In this document: positions 50,205 to 61,327 of the stretch, piece by piece
Layout: every line of letters starts with the position of its first letter
How positions within the stretch are numbered: the first letter of the stretch is position 1
Source: Bedellia somnulentella
Lineage: Eukaryota; Arthropoda; Insecta; Lepidoptera; Bedelliidae
DNA length: 64,000 nt
Direction: 5' to 3'
NCBI GenBank assembly: GCA_963576735.1
Contig: OY755171.1
Coordinates: 9,176,001-9,240,000 of the forward strand
Made by a program: the position numbers and the translations under genes
The notes under the pieces: model-generated
The model's input: the letters and a program-made list of their open reading frames with translations, nothing else
Told to the model about the DNA's origin: nothing
Databases searched by the model: none

Positions 50205-50715
50205 GTGTATTGTGCATGATGCTGTTTTTGTTCCTACGCTTATGTATGGAAGCGAATGTTGGGTGTGGCAGAAGAAGCATGAGAGCAGAGTGAATGCAGT
50301 AGAGATGAGGTCCCTCAGAAAAATTTGTAATGTTAGATTATGTGACCGAGTGAGAAATAGTGTTATTCGTGAAAAGTGTGGTGTGAAAGATGATATTGTA
50401 AGAAAGATAGAAAAAGGAATGTTCAGATGGTTTGGGCACATAGAGTTGGTAATAAATAAATTGGTAAAAGGGATCTATAGCTATAGAGCTAGTGTGGATG
50501 GTAATGTTAGTAGAGGACGACCACGGAGAATACACTTGGACCAAATTGAGAGTGTGCTCAAAAAGGCTGGCGTCCGAAATATGAAGAATAAAAGAGCATG
50601 TATGAAAAGATTGATTGATGTAAACGAAGCTAGAGAGGTTTGTCAGGATCGTACGAAGTATAATAGTCTCTGCCTACCCCAATGGGAACTAATGGCGTGA
50701 GTATATGTATGTATG
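50205..50715 (+). pseudogene. RTE-A 3' fragment, C-terminal frame
   Basis: Reads TLMYGSECWVWQKKHESRVN, CGVKDDIVRKIEKG, RGRPRRIHLDQIE and so on to the RTE-A end with a TATG tail. It ends in a shifted frame after CQDRTK because of a deletion, and a small insertion follows GHIE. The polymerase core is absent. Confidence 0.9.
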
Positions 50716-51782
50716 TATGAGAATATGTTTTTTTTTTACTTTTACTGAGTTGTTATACATTAAAGTATCATAAAATAGTAGAAAATCAAAGATAAAATGA
50801 TTTCTATGCATCATCAATTTATTTCCATTCCGTGACCATTTATAGAAGTTTATAATTCATAAAAAAAGAGAATAATCAAAATTTCGGTTTTATTTTAAAT
50901 ATAGCTTTATTAAGATAAGAAAAATGAATTATATTATCTTAAAAGTATTATTTTGAACTAAGAAGGACCCATTAGAGATCCATTCCGTTACTTTTTGGAA
51001 CATGGCAAGTTTTAATTTAGTTATTTCTAATATTTGCACTGATGTCTTCACAAAATATTATACAAATAACAAAGTTAGGACTATGTTTAAGAATTTCACG
51101 AAAAAACATACATAAAAAGTTACACATAACATAACATACGTAGTAAGACAAAACTTCTAAAAAATCCAGGGGACATTTCGATCACAGGAAGACAAAAGTA
51201 ACCGAATGGAACCTTAAGGCATGTTTATATTGTTTACAAAACAAATATTTTTTTCTCGTTATATGCCTCAACACATTCAAAGGCATTGTGTTTTATTTAT
51301 GAGATTATAATATCCTATAATATTTTTAACCATACTTAGATGCCATGTCTCAAAAACTAGCGTCGCCTATAAATATTTCTTTTCTGCAAAATAAAAACTA
51401 TATAAATAAAAAAATATTTCCGAGCGTCATTCATAATGAGTATTTATTGACTGTATATAATATTAAAAAAAATGACTAAGTGCAACCGTAGCAATAAACA
51501 AGAACAATAGTTCATTAAAATTTAAATAAATGAAATAAAAGCTGTAAAATGAGTGATCTCACATTTCCTCGGGAAAGATATATAATATATTTTTTATTGT
51601 AAATTAATAATCAAAATAGCCAAATTTAATAAACTTATTTTGAATTAAAATTACTACTTTAAAAAGCAACAGTTTAAAACCACCTTTATGCTGTCCATTC
51701 CGAAACCAAGAGCATTTCCCTAATACGTTACCATGTTAAAGGTTTCGGAAAGGAGGATTCGGATTACTAAAATTACATACAT
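50716..51782. other. AT-rich sequence, nothing recognised
   Basis: About 1.1 kb between two inverted RTE-A fragments, without recognised content. Confidence 0.45.
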
Positions 51783-52275
51783 ACATACATTCAAATTCTC
51801 ACGCCGTTAGTTCCCATTGGGGTAGGCAGAGACTATCGATCGCCACTTTGTACGATCCTGGCAAACCTCTCTAGCTTCATTCACATCCATCAATCTTTTC
51901 ATACATGCTCTTTTATTCTTCGTACTTCGGACACCTGCCATTTTGAGCACATTTTCTATTTGATCTAAATGTGTCCTCCGAGGTCGTCCTCTACTAACAT
52001 TACCTTCCACATTGGCTCTATAGATCTCTTTCACCACTTTACTGTCATCCATCCTCTCTATGTGCCCAAACCATCTCAACATTCCTTTTTCTATCTTCCT
52101 TACAATATCATCTTTTACACCACACCTTTCACGAATCACATCATTCCTCACACGAACACATAACCTTACATTACAAACTTTTCTGAGGGATCTCATTTCT
52201 ACTGCATTTACTCTGCTTTCATGCTTCTTCTGCCACACCCAACATTCACTGCCATACATAAGCGTAGGAACTAAA
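51783..52275 (-). pseudogene. RTE-A 3' fragment, C-terminal frame (150 codons)
   Basis: Opposite in orientation to the 50205 copy. The open frame from MYGSECWVWQKKHESR to SAYPNGN is uninterrupted and close to the 20.5-kb copy. A TACATACATACAT tail lies at the left. No catalytic residues. Confidence 0.92.
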
Positions 52276-52857
52276 ATTTACTAAAATTCATTGTGAAAAT
52301 TTATTTTTGTAATGAATTACTATCATAAATGACGAGTAAATAATTTTATTGAGATCACAATTAGTTAAATAAAGTACTTATACCTAAGATAAACAAGAAA
52401 GGTAAGGTAAAAAACTTGGTAACAACATCGGACCAAAAAAAATACCACTTCACTCAGCCACACTTAATGCACTTTTTCGCAAACTAATCGTCATAGAAAA
52501 CAATAAAATAACCAAAAATAAGATTAGCAGTAGAGTCAGAATGTAATAAAACTGTTGAACAGGAGAAAAAAATTCTTTACAGTCAAATAACTCATTGTTT
52601 CGGAAAAGGAATTCCGCTTGTACCAAATTCTGGGTTTTGATTCAAACTGTTATTTTGATAATTAAAAGCAAAAATTAATGGTATTTTAAATTAAAAGATG
52701 GATCTCATCAATATTTTTCATAAAGGTGAATGAAATTCGAATGCACTTTTCATACAAATTCATAGATTTATTTGGTGTTGAATTTCCACGATTCCGCGGG
52801 GGACATAGTAAATAACGTCATTTTCTTTCAATAATTATTGAATAAAACCTATAATAA
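52276..52857. other. AT-rich sequence, nothing recognised
   Basis: No supported feature. Confidence 0.4.
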
Positions 52858-53015
52858 TTTAAATCTTTTTGTTCATGAAAACCTCATGTTGGGATTATTA
52901 CCAATATATAAAGAATAAATAAAGGAAAGAAAAATTATTTTTTTTCGATCCCGCCTGTGTCGAAATTTTTCTTTCCTTTATTTATTCTTTATTTATTAGT
53001 AAAACCTATAATATT
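52858..53015. repeat. tRNA-FB element with nearly empty core
   Basis: Left: TTTAAATCTTTTTGTTCATG, CCTCATGTTGGGATTATTAC, AAGAATAAATAAAGGAAAGA. Right: CGAAATTTTTCTTTCCTTTA, TTTATTCTTTATTTATTAGT, the reverse complement of the left arm. Between them only CGATCCCGCCTGTGT of the tRNA-like 3' end remains. Confidence 0.8.
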
Positions 53016-53851
53016 AAATATTTTAGTATCGAAAGCATGTAAAATTATTGTTTATTAGTTCATATAACGATAAAATTCAAAAATGATTGTCATACGAATA
53101 GTTGGGGTAACACCGCTTCAAACCTGGGGGACATGGAAATCAGGCGAGTACACAAAAAGAAAAAAAAGCCCATTTTGGTGTCCCAGTAAGTAATAAACAA
53201 TAAAGCAGTAAAAGGCACGTTTCAAAAAAATTACACCCCCATGAAAATGATAGCCAAAAACTAAACTATGATATCAATTGCTAGTTTTGGGCTCAAAATG
53301 TTCTCTGAGAGTTATGGTTTATGAAAATAGTTGAATTTCAGCTTAAATTGTCCAGTTTTAGAGAAAATTGTATTTTTCAGTGATGTGGTAGATACTTGGG
53401 ATCAGTTTGGTGACAGTGTAAAAACCCGTTTTTGGAAATTATATACGATAAATATGATTAAATTTATATTATTATAAAAGATATACTTTATTTAAATAAA
53501 TTGTATGTCATCAGAAAATTCAGAACCTCTTTAAATCCACTTAACAGAGCTTTGTTCTTCAGTTTGGCGACGACGTGCGATGACAAGTCTAACATTTTTC
53601 TTCTAATATTAAATTTGGGGGATTGTATTGCTTTATCTTTTTAATTATTTAGTTGAGAGTATTATCTTTAATATAACATAAAATCTTTTAAGGAAGGACG
53701 AATATTACGTTCCAAATAAAACATTTTTATACCATAATATTGGTGGGACCGTCAGCAAACTGACAAGGCTGATAAATTTAACGTAGGGTTCCATGTTAAT
53801 AAAATAAAATCACATTTCTGTCAATCGCACAATATTTTTGACTTAAAGAAA

Positions 53852-54101
53852 ATAACATATACTCGCGGCTACAAATCCCTAGGAGGGGTAGCCAGAGCTG
53901 AGAAATGAGAAATGCCTCTGCCACTTTTGGAAGTTGAGTGGGGGAAAGATGTTTGAAATAAAGGCTGCTGGTGATGAATCTCTCTGAACCGCGTCGCCCA
54001 AAATTCCTTAAAAAGCCTCAATACCCTTAGTCACCTCTACACCCATGGATAGAAATGGGGTAGTGCTATTCTAAGCCGACACTTAACAGCTATATATATG
54101 T
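53852..54101 (-). repeat. SINE-B, with 9-bp target duplication
   Basis: Flanked by TTAAAGAAA at 53843-53851 and 54102-54110. Near full length; head GTGCTATTCTAAGCCGACAC. The 3' end has CTACAAATCCCTAGGAGGGG. Confidence 0.85.
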
Positions 54102-54164
54102 TTAAAGAAATTACTTACATAAACTATATTTGATTACTAAACATAAAATTTAATATTAAAGATA

Positions 54165-54577
54165 ATTTAACGGTATTGGGGCTTCTAAGGTATTTTTGGG
54201 CGATGCGGTAGGAGACTCATCACCAACAACCTTTATTTCACCATCTTTTCCCTACGCAAATTCCAAAAGCACATACATACATATTATACTCACGGCTATA
54301 AATCCCTTAACGGGGTAGCCAGAGCTTTAGAATGAGAAGTTCCTCAGCCACTTTTGGAAGTTGATTGGGGAAAAAATGGTAATAATAAATGTTTTTGGTG
54401 ACGGGTCTCCAACTACATCGCCCAAAAATCAATTAAAAAGCCCCTATACCCTTAGTCTCCTCTTACGATCACCCACGGGTAGAAATGGGGTAGTGTTATT
54501 CTAAGCCGACGCTACACGGCAACGGCTACCCCTTTTAGAGATTTATAGCTTTGACTATATGTATGTATGTATGTATA
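54165..54577 (+). repeat. SINE-B split by another SINE-B
   Basis: Body at 54165-54271 (GGTATTGGGGCTTCTAAGGT, GGGCGATGCGGTAGGAGACT, CCAAAAGC) and 3' end at about 54526-54577 (GGCTACCCCTTTTAGAGATT, TATAGCTTTGACTATATG, TATG tail), separated by the minus-strand copy. Confidence 0.8.
54272..54525 (-). repeat. SINE-B nested in SINE-B
   Basis: Full set of blocks: ACATACATACATATTATACT, CACGGCTATAAATCCCTTAA, CGGGGTAGCC, through to TTCTAAGCCGACGCTACACG. Confidence 0.88.
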
Positions 54578-55467
54578 ATTCAATTCAAAAAAATGGTATA
54601 GAATATAAGAATATTGTTTATCATTTGATAAATTTATAAGCCTTACGTAATATTAAGCTAAAAAGAGAAACTCAAAATAAGTATTTTGCATTCATGTAAG
54701 CTTGTCTTAATGGCGTCAGTTTGGTCACTTTGCATGCCTATACTTGACGTCAGCAAACTGACCGTCACCTCTGTTCGGTTCCACACAAATATATATTTTT
54801 CACCTCAACAGATCACAGAAAAGTTATATATTTAATTGGTTTATGAGCACCTCAATCAAATTGAATATCCCTAAAACAGTTATTCGCCACCAATAGGAAG
54901 AAATAAGCACACCAAACTGACTTTCAAAAGTGACTAACAGGTGCTTCAGCTTAAAACACATCCAGCTCTTTGCAGATGTTGACTCCACTAGCACAAACAA
55001 AATGGCTACTTGATTGTATTATGTCAGTCTTGCTATTTATAATGCACAGTTTTGAAATAGTGGTAAAAAACCTACTATTTGAGCCGTCAACAAACTGATT
55101 AGTCAGGATTTCGTAAATTCTGGGACAGTACTATCGTACAAATAATGGAAAAGTTATGTATAAATTAGAGAAAAATGCATTAAAAATACATAAAACAGGG
55201 TACAACCTTTACATACACTCAAATTTAGGAAGGGTTTTCATTTAAAAATAAATAGTAAACACGTTTTATTTGTTACTGATTCTCATTATAATTATTTCAT
55301 ATTTATTGTAGTGTTAGTTTATTAAATAAGCTTTCATTTAAAAATACTTCTGCAACAAAATGTATCTACAAATAACTTCCCAAAATCATCAAACTTTTGG
55401 GACAGTGTAAAAACAGTGGGTGTACATTTTTCTGAAACGTGCCAAGTAGTGTTTTCATAACAAATAT

Positions 55468-55727
55468 ACATACATACATACATACATACATATACTCACG
55501 GCTATAAATCCCTAGTAGGGGTAGCCAGAGCTAAGGAATTCGAAATTCCTCAGCCACGTTTGGAAAGTTGAGTGGGGAAAAGATGGTAAAATAAAGGTTG
55601 TTGGTGATGGGTCTCCAACCGCATCGCCCAAAAATCCCTTAAAAGCCCCAATACCGTTAGTTGCCTCTTACGTACACCCACCGGCTGGAATGGGGTAGTG
55701 CTATTCTAAGCCGACACTACACAGCAG
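55468..55727 (-). repeat. SINE-B, full length, with 9-bp target duplication
   Basis: Flanked by AACAAATAT at 55459-55467 and 55728-55736. 260 bp including a (CATA)n tail. Gives the clearest family limits: head at ..CTATTCTAAGCCGACACTAC, ACAGC and tail start at ACTCACGGCTATAAATCCCT. Confidence 0.93.
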
Positions 55728-55736
55728 AACAAATAT

Positions 55737-56049
55737 CTAATGTTGAAAATAGTTCGACACAAACGTACAAAAACAGTAAAATTTTCACTAGCAACCGTTG
55801 AATATTTTAATATATTTTTAAGCTATGTTTTCTTGGTGATTGTCTCGATTCATAATAAAAATGATAACACGTGAATTTTAATCAGTGAGCTTACCCTTTT
55901 TTGTGATTGCAGCCACCTCAAGGAGAGTTGTTAACAAATTCCTTCTTATTTACTCTGTGATTCCTTCCCTCCTAATTCATCGTTCGTGGTTTGAATGTCG
56001 GTGCTTTGTTTTGAGACAATAGAATGAAATTACGTCAGATTATGCTCTC
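55737..56049. other. AT-rich sequence, nothing recognised
   Basis: No supported feature. Confidence 0.4.
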
Positions 56050-56310
56050 AATAATGGATAACTGTCCGCATATAAAAGCATTTTTGCCATTTTTCTCGAA
56101 CAAAACAACATAATATCGTTCCAATTTATTGAAATCCCCAAACAACATATTTCAGAAAAAGGATCAAACCACTTATTTTATTTCTATACGCCACCTATCG
56201 TTTATAATTTGTACCACTACAATCAACAAACTAAATTCATAACAACCGTTCTGAAACTTTTATCGCCACTCGTGAGATGGCGCTAACATCGCTACAATTG
56301 TTATTGTTTT
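56050..56310. repeat. Unclassified repeat E, copy 2
   Basis: Colinear with 49800-50060. CACTCGTGAGATGGCGCTAA near the right end is the most conserved block. Confidence 0.75.
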
Positions 56311-56658
56311 TAATTTGGCTTGGCTTGCGTTTCAAAACGCCTACCAAATATGTTAAGAAATTATTTCCAATAAATACCGAATGCTTGCCAGAACGGATGA
56401 ATGCTCACCAAATAGTGTGTTACAAACTATTGTATAAATGAAGCCAATATTTATTTTTTTATTCATGAAACGAAAAAAATTATAAATATTTATTTTTCTG
56501 ACATGCTAAAATTTTGTTTATGATACCTAACACACGTAACTTTTTTATCGTTTTACGCATTCAAATAATAAATCATAATGTACTGAAATAAATATTCATT
56601 ACTACTTAATTGCTCAGCAAAATGGCTTTTACACCCTGACACATATAATGAATAAATA
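56311..56658. other. AT-rich sequence, nothing recognised
   Basis: No supported feature. Confidence 0.4.
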
Positions 56659-58066
56659 ATGAGGTCTCAAATTACTGCATCACTTAGGTATCACAGCACA
56701 CTCACAGCATACTCGGCTCAAGGTACAGAATTCGTGAGGAAGATCCAAGTGAAGTTGCGGTTTGCTGAGGTCGTTGACCTACGTATAATGGCGAATTCTA
56801 TTGTAAAGTGTGTTAACTGCAATCTTGTGATAAATGAAGTGCTGTCCTTTATCCAAAATAAGGTGGATGTGGTGGATGAACCCAGTTTGGTTCGTGTCTG
56901 TGAGACTGCCTTTTCGAAGGATGATATTGCTAAGGCAAAGGATCTTTTGTATGATTCTATGTCAACACGTTAGTTGAAAAGAAAGGGGGAAAATAAAATG
57001 AGTAAGAATTTGAATGATATTAACACATGAGTGTAACATCAAAGAAATAGACCCTGAAAAGTTACCAACGTTCGTTGCAAGGGACAAGACCCCCCGTAAC
57101 ATTTGATCACATTGATGTTACAAAATTGTTGAAAGATATAGTGATAATTCAAAATGAATTAAAATTTATGCAAGAGCAATTGAGCACAAATATTAACTAT
57201 GACTCTTGTGAGGATACTGAAAAATTGAAATCAGAAATTGATACATACATACATATACTCACGGCTATAAACCCCTTAAAGGGGTAGCAAATTAGAAATT
57301 TCTCAGCCACTTTTGGAAGTTGAGTGGGGAAAAGATGGTAGAATAAAGATTGTTGGTGATGGGTCTCCAACCGCGTCGCCCAAAAATCCCTTAAAAAGCC
57401 CCAATACCGTTAGTCGCCTCTTACGTACACCCACCGGAAGAAATGGGGTAGTACTATTCTAAGCTGACACTACACAGCTAATAACCAAGACATTGATACA
57501 TTAAAATCAAAATGCAATAGCCAAGACGAATATACACCTAATATTAATACACATAGGGGCGCATAAGTCTTGCAAGATAGCTACCGGTATGACAGCGGTC
57601 CTATGGGCTTACGACCGTCGAATTGTCGGGTAGAAAGCAAAACAAGTGGCGAGGAGTCGTTGACCGAAACAGAAGTTGTAAACAATCATGACATTGGCAA
57701 GGCCGCTGAGGTCATGACGTTACCGTCAGCACCTACTACGACGTCGCCTCTGATACACTCTTTGACTTGCTCCTACTCACAAGCTACTACGTCTATGCCT
57801 GTCTTCCTTCCACCTACGCCAAGCGGTCGGGTTTTGTAGATAACGATACTGGTTATTGATACGATTCTGACGAAAAAGGACTCGTCAGACAAACAAAGAA
57901 ACTTGACATCGCCACCAGCGCGATATACATGTAATACCGAAACGGGGTGGACAGAGGTAAGAAGGAAACAAAACTCCCGTTTTAAAGGTCACCTTGGTAA
58001 AGCGGTAGTACAAGAATGTTCGAAATTTAAGGCAGCGTATATAAACATCCCACTGTACATTTATAA
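56659..58066 (+). pseudogene. CR1-like LINE ORF1, N-terminal and middle parts
   Basis: 56791-56973 encodes VKCVNCNLVINEVLSFIQNK, then EPSLVRVCETAFSKDDIAKA and KDLLYDS, a conserved start I remember from ORF1 proteins of moth CR1-like LINEs. 57075-57240 gives RPPVTFDHIDVTKLLKDIVI and a coiled-coil-like segment with FMQEQL. Stops and shifts separate the pieces. A SINE-B sits at 57241-57480. A GC-richer Ser/Thr/Pro linker frame (57570-57839) and GWTEVRRKQNSRFKGHLGKA-like sequence (about 57950-58010) follow before a Helitron interrupts. ORF1 would bind LINE RNA; this copy is dead. Confidence 0.72.
57241..57480 (-). repeat. SINE-B inside LINE ORF1
   Basis: GATACATACATACATATACT, CACGGCTATAAACCCCTTAA, AGGGGTAGC, through to CTATTCTAAGCTGACACTAC. 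The 3' stem reads CCCC-TTTAA-GGGG: one base on each side has changed relative to CCC/GGG copies and the pair is kept. Confidence 0.9.
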
Positions 58067-59055
58067 CTAGTGGATCGTGCCAGCTTCGCGCGGGTAGCGT
58101 TGTTTTTTTTAAATATCCGATGTTTCTTTCTTCAGTCACTGCTCAAGCATTGTGAAATTCAGCGCAATGTTTTCAATTTATTAAATTTATAGCACTCCCT
58201 AAACAGTGTAGTTTGGTGATTTTGAATGCGCTTTAATGAACGGTTCAGTATTTCCGTTTAATAGCAAATTTTGGAATAAAACGCTATTAAGTATTTATAA
58301 CAATCTAAAAAATAAATCATTACGTGATGTAGGATGCAACTACTGGCGCCATCTAGTATGTTATATGTAAATTAGTAAAGATTTGGTTTTGGTCACGGGC
58401 GCGATGGCTTATTACCCGACTGCCAAAGAAGGAGGGTAATGTTTTTTTTATGTATAATTTCGGTGTTTCTCTACCGATTTCTATGATTCTTTTTTTATTG
58501 AATAGGTAATAATGTTACCTTTTTTTAATTAGGATGAGTGAGAGGTTTACAAACGTAAAAGTAAACAAATACAATCAGAATATTCCGAACTGCTAAGCTA
58601 TCAGGAATTACACGTGTTATTGTGAGTCAACCGTAAAAGATAGACATAAACTGTTGAGGATTTTTTTTAGATAATTTTATGAAGAATAATTACGTCATAC
58701 ATGATTTCTATGTAAATTTAACCATTAAGGCTGCTAACGCGACGGAAGCTTAAAAAATGGAGTAATTTCTCCCGTTTTCCCCAAAATTTCCCAAAATTCC
58801 CCTTTACTACTCGGTTGGAAAGTATACAAAAACCTGGCTAGGAGTATGAAGAATAATTGTACCAAGTTTCGTTAAAATCCGTCGAGTAGTTTTTGTTTCC
58901 ATAAGGAACATACAAACCGACAAACAGACAGACAAAAATTTTACTAATTGCATTTTTGGCATCAGTGTCGATCCCTAATCACAACCTGATAGTTATTTTG
59001 AAAATATGTTTCATGTACAAAATTGACCTCTCTACAGATTTATTATAAGTATAGA
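58067..59055 (-). mobile_element. Helitron-like element, complete ends, 989 bp
   Basis: Minus strand: starts TCTATACTTATAATAAATCT, GTAGAGAGGTCAATTTTG after an A (59056 complement) and ends ACCCGCGCGAAGCTGGCAC, GATCCA, CTAG followed by T. No target duplication, as expected. Interior about 1 kb with no Rep/helicase coding, so non-autonomous. It lies inside LINE ORF1, whose C-terminal part resumes at 59063. Confidence 0.82.
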
Positions 59056-59062
59056 TGAATCA

Positions 59063-59340
59063 ATGGAGGCTTCCGAAAGGGATGTAGCAGAATGCATTTT
59101 TGATAAAACGGGGATAATAGTAAATCCTGATAAAATATTAATGCAAATTAAAAGGAATTATAATTCCTACAAAATTATCGTTCCTAAGAATAAGTCGTCA
59201 ATATTTTTTAATGATGAATTTTGGCCCGATGGAATATATTTTAGAAAATACTTTGTATTGAGACAGATAATTACCAAGACCATCTTGGATAAAGATACAA
59301 CAATTAAAAATGGCGTCGAGTAATAATAGTAATTTAAATT
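59063..59340 (+). pseudogene. CR1-like LINE ORF1, C-terminal part
   Basis: SERDVAECIFDKTGIIVNPD, then QIKRNYNSYKIIVPKNKSSI and NDEFWPDGIYFRKYF: the RRM-like end of CR1-type ORF1 as I remember it (YKIFVPK, FWP.GI.FR). Ends at 59323 with a stop and then the ORF2 start region. Same LINE copy as 56659-58066. Confidence 0.75.
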
Positions 59341-59382
59341 TAATGATGATATATGATAATGAGCTATAACTGTAAATCTTTA
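59341..59382 (+). pseudogene. LINE ORF2 start, broken by a transposon
   Basis: ATGAGCTATAACTGTAAATC gives MSYNCKSL, like the YNCRGL start of CR1-type endonucleases. It resumes at 60435 as KRSIESI after the Harbinger-like element. Confidence 0.6.
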
Positions 59383-59452
59383 AGCGGGGAATTCACTAGA
59401 CGGGCATGTCCGCGGGCAATCTGTCCGGGCATGCCTGGCGACGCAATACACT

Positions 59453-59746
59453 TCACAGACTCTTCAGTTTGTTGTAGAACGGCTTCGATATTAGTTGTGT
59501 TGCAAGATGGCAATGCAAAGGCGAAAAATTGCAATTAGAATTCCTTAAGGATTCTATTTTCTTTTTAACATACGCTAAATCAGCTCCGGGATAAATTTCT
59601 TTACATTTTTCAATCAAATGTTGATAGGCGGTATTACGCATTTCACTATTCATAAATTCCTTGTTTTTTACCTTCCATAAACATGGATAAGTTTTGTATT
59701 CAGCTATAAATTCTTCCCAGAATATTTTATTCTCATTAAGACTCAT
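59453..59746 (-). pseudogene. MADF-domain protein N-terminus
   Basis: 97 codons: FWEEFIAEYKTYPCLWKVKN, KEFMNSEMRNTAYQHLIEKC, then AYVKKKIESLRNS, a MADF (Adf-1/Myb-SANT-like) DNA-binding domain. Harbinger elements usually carry such a second gene beside the nuclease. The frame then leaves the domain into element-terminal sequence, showing truncation. The start codon lies in the duplicated target of the SINE. Confidence 0.8.
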
Positions 59747-59751
59747 TTTAA

Positions 59752-60133
59752 GCAGCAGTGATAGCCCAGTGGATAGAACACTCGGTTATCGTGCAAACGA
59801 CTAGTGTTCAAATCCTGGGTCGGGCCTACACCAATTTGTCTTCTCTAAAGACATATGTGTGGTTAATTTATCATGGTTGTTAACGGTGAGGGAAAACATC
59901 GTGAGGAAACCCACATGGCTGAGTTACAACTAAGTACACTTAGTTATGTGACAGTGTATTCGTACAAAACGGCGATAGGCCTGCCCCCTATCACGTGAGT
60001 ACACTGTCCATGCAAAACGTGGGTACTCTGAACACCGGGTGACAAAGTCACGTGATGTTCAGAAGTATTAGTACCTCTGCCAACCCCTTCGGGGATATTC
60101 GGCGTGAACGTTTATGCTTTATGCTATTATGCT
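59752..60133 (+). repeat. SINE-A, full length, with 11-bp target duplication
   Basis: Flanked by ACTCATTTTAA at 59741-59751 and 60134-60144. Head subtype 2, as at 27888. 3' end CCAACCCCTTCGGGGATATT, CGGCGTGAACG, then a degenerate TTATG-type tail. Confidence 0.94.
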
Positions 60134-60647
60134 ACTCATTTTAAATTAAAAATACTCCATAACTCGTCGAACGATAATAAGTAAGCGGACGTCTGTTTGG
60201 GTTGCTGTCACTGCTAGGTCTGTCCACAGGCTGCCTGGACTATGCATTCACGTTCGGACCTGTCGGTGCCTGTGCAGACAAAATGAGATCGCGCGGACTT
60301 CCAACGAGCAGTCTGCCAGACCGCCCGCGGCAGTACTACACTGACTGATAAAGCACCGACATAATAGTAGTGAAGCCCTTCGGACTTGCCTGCAGGCTTG
60401 CCCGCGGACATGCCCGTCTAGTGAATTCCCCGCTTTAAAGAGGTCAATTGAAAGTATTCGCTGTGTGCGCGATGACAGCGCCAACTAACGTTCACAATTA
60501 TGGCGGACATTGAAATGTCAAATGGGCGGCTGTAAACAATCAAATAATTTCAAGAAAGTATCGTAATTTATATAAATTCTTTTCGTCATGTAAATCTATA
60601 GAGTCGAAAATCACGCTGATGTTTTGTAGTACCCGTCTAGAGTACAT

Positions 60648-60894
60648 ACATACATATACTCACGGCTATATTTCCCTAGAAGAGGTAGCCAGAGCTAAGG
60701 AATTATAAATTCCTCAGCCACTTTTGGAAGTTGAGCGGGGAAAAGATGTTAAAAATAAAGGTTTTTGGTGATGGGTCTCCAAGCGCATTGCCCAAAAATC
60801 CAATAAAAATCCCCAATACCCTTAGTCGCATCTTACGACACCTGTGGGTAGAAAGAGGTAGCGACATTCTAAGCCGGCACTACACGGCAACTAC
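60648..60894 (-). repeat. SINE-B
   Basis: ACATACATACATATACTCAC, GGCTATATTTCCCTAGAAGA, GGTAGCC through to GCGACATTCTAAGCCGGCAC and TACACGGC. Confidence 0.9.
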
Positions 60895-61091
60895 GGCTGG
60901 CACGGCGTATAAAGTGACTATAAATAAATTACAGATAGTATACACGGACTTTCTCATCGCTGACTTCACGAGAAGTAAGTACAGAAATGAACAAATATAA
61001 TCAAATAATACATTTTATAAACATTTCAGATGATTATTTATGACTGTATTGTTGTGAGTAATGAACTCTTTTTATGTATTTTCAGTTAAAC

Positions 61092-61229
61092 ATGGCCAAA
61101 CTAATTATAAAAACTGGATTCCGAGCAATAACGCACAACAACACTTTGCAACTACAAACGACAATAAAAGGAAGAAAATTAGTTTTAGCTCAACATGAGA
61201 AAGAAATTAAAACTGAAAATAATAATTAA
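61092..61229 (+). CDS. Small ORF of unknown function (45 codons)
   Basis: Begins MAKLIIKTGFRAITHNNTLQ, basic, and ends at TAA. Just upstream is a splice-acceptor-like TATGTATTTTCAG. Not recognised; could be a relic exon of the surrounding transposon or chance. Confidence 0.2.
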   Translation: MAKLIIKTGFRAITHNNTLQLQTTIKGRKLVLAQHEKEIKTENNN

Positions 61230-61327
61230 TCTAATAAACAGATTCTGCCAAAGCGTTCTTAAAAATTATGAAGTAAGGTGAATACTGTTGTTGATTATCT
61301 GTTAAAGTGTATCGTTCTGTTCTATTA

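Larger units (their letters stand above)
53214..55443. mobile_element. 2.2-kb inverted-repeat DNA element, unclassified
   Basis: Ends GGCACGTTTCAAAAAAATTA, CACCCC at the left and the complement of GGCACGTTTCAGAAAAATGT, ACACCC at the right. The interior is AT-rich without a transposase and carries repeated CAAACTGAC sites in both orientations (about 53402, 53751, 54716, 54756, 54908, 55085). Three SINE-B insertions are inside. No target duplication could be fixed. Confidence 0.65.
59383..60434 (-). mobile_element. PIF/Harbinger-like element, internally deleted
   Basis: Inverted ends AGCGGGGAATTCACTAGACG, GGCATGTCCGCGGGCAA at both sides. TTA at 59380-59382 and 60435-60437 fits the 3-bp Harbinger duplication, although the palindromic flank allows TTTAA. 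Contains a MADF gene remnant but no nuclease. A SINE-A (59752-60133) is nested inside. Confidence 0.8.
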
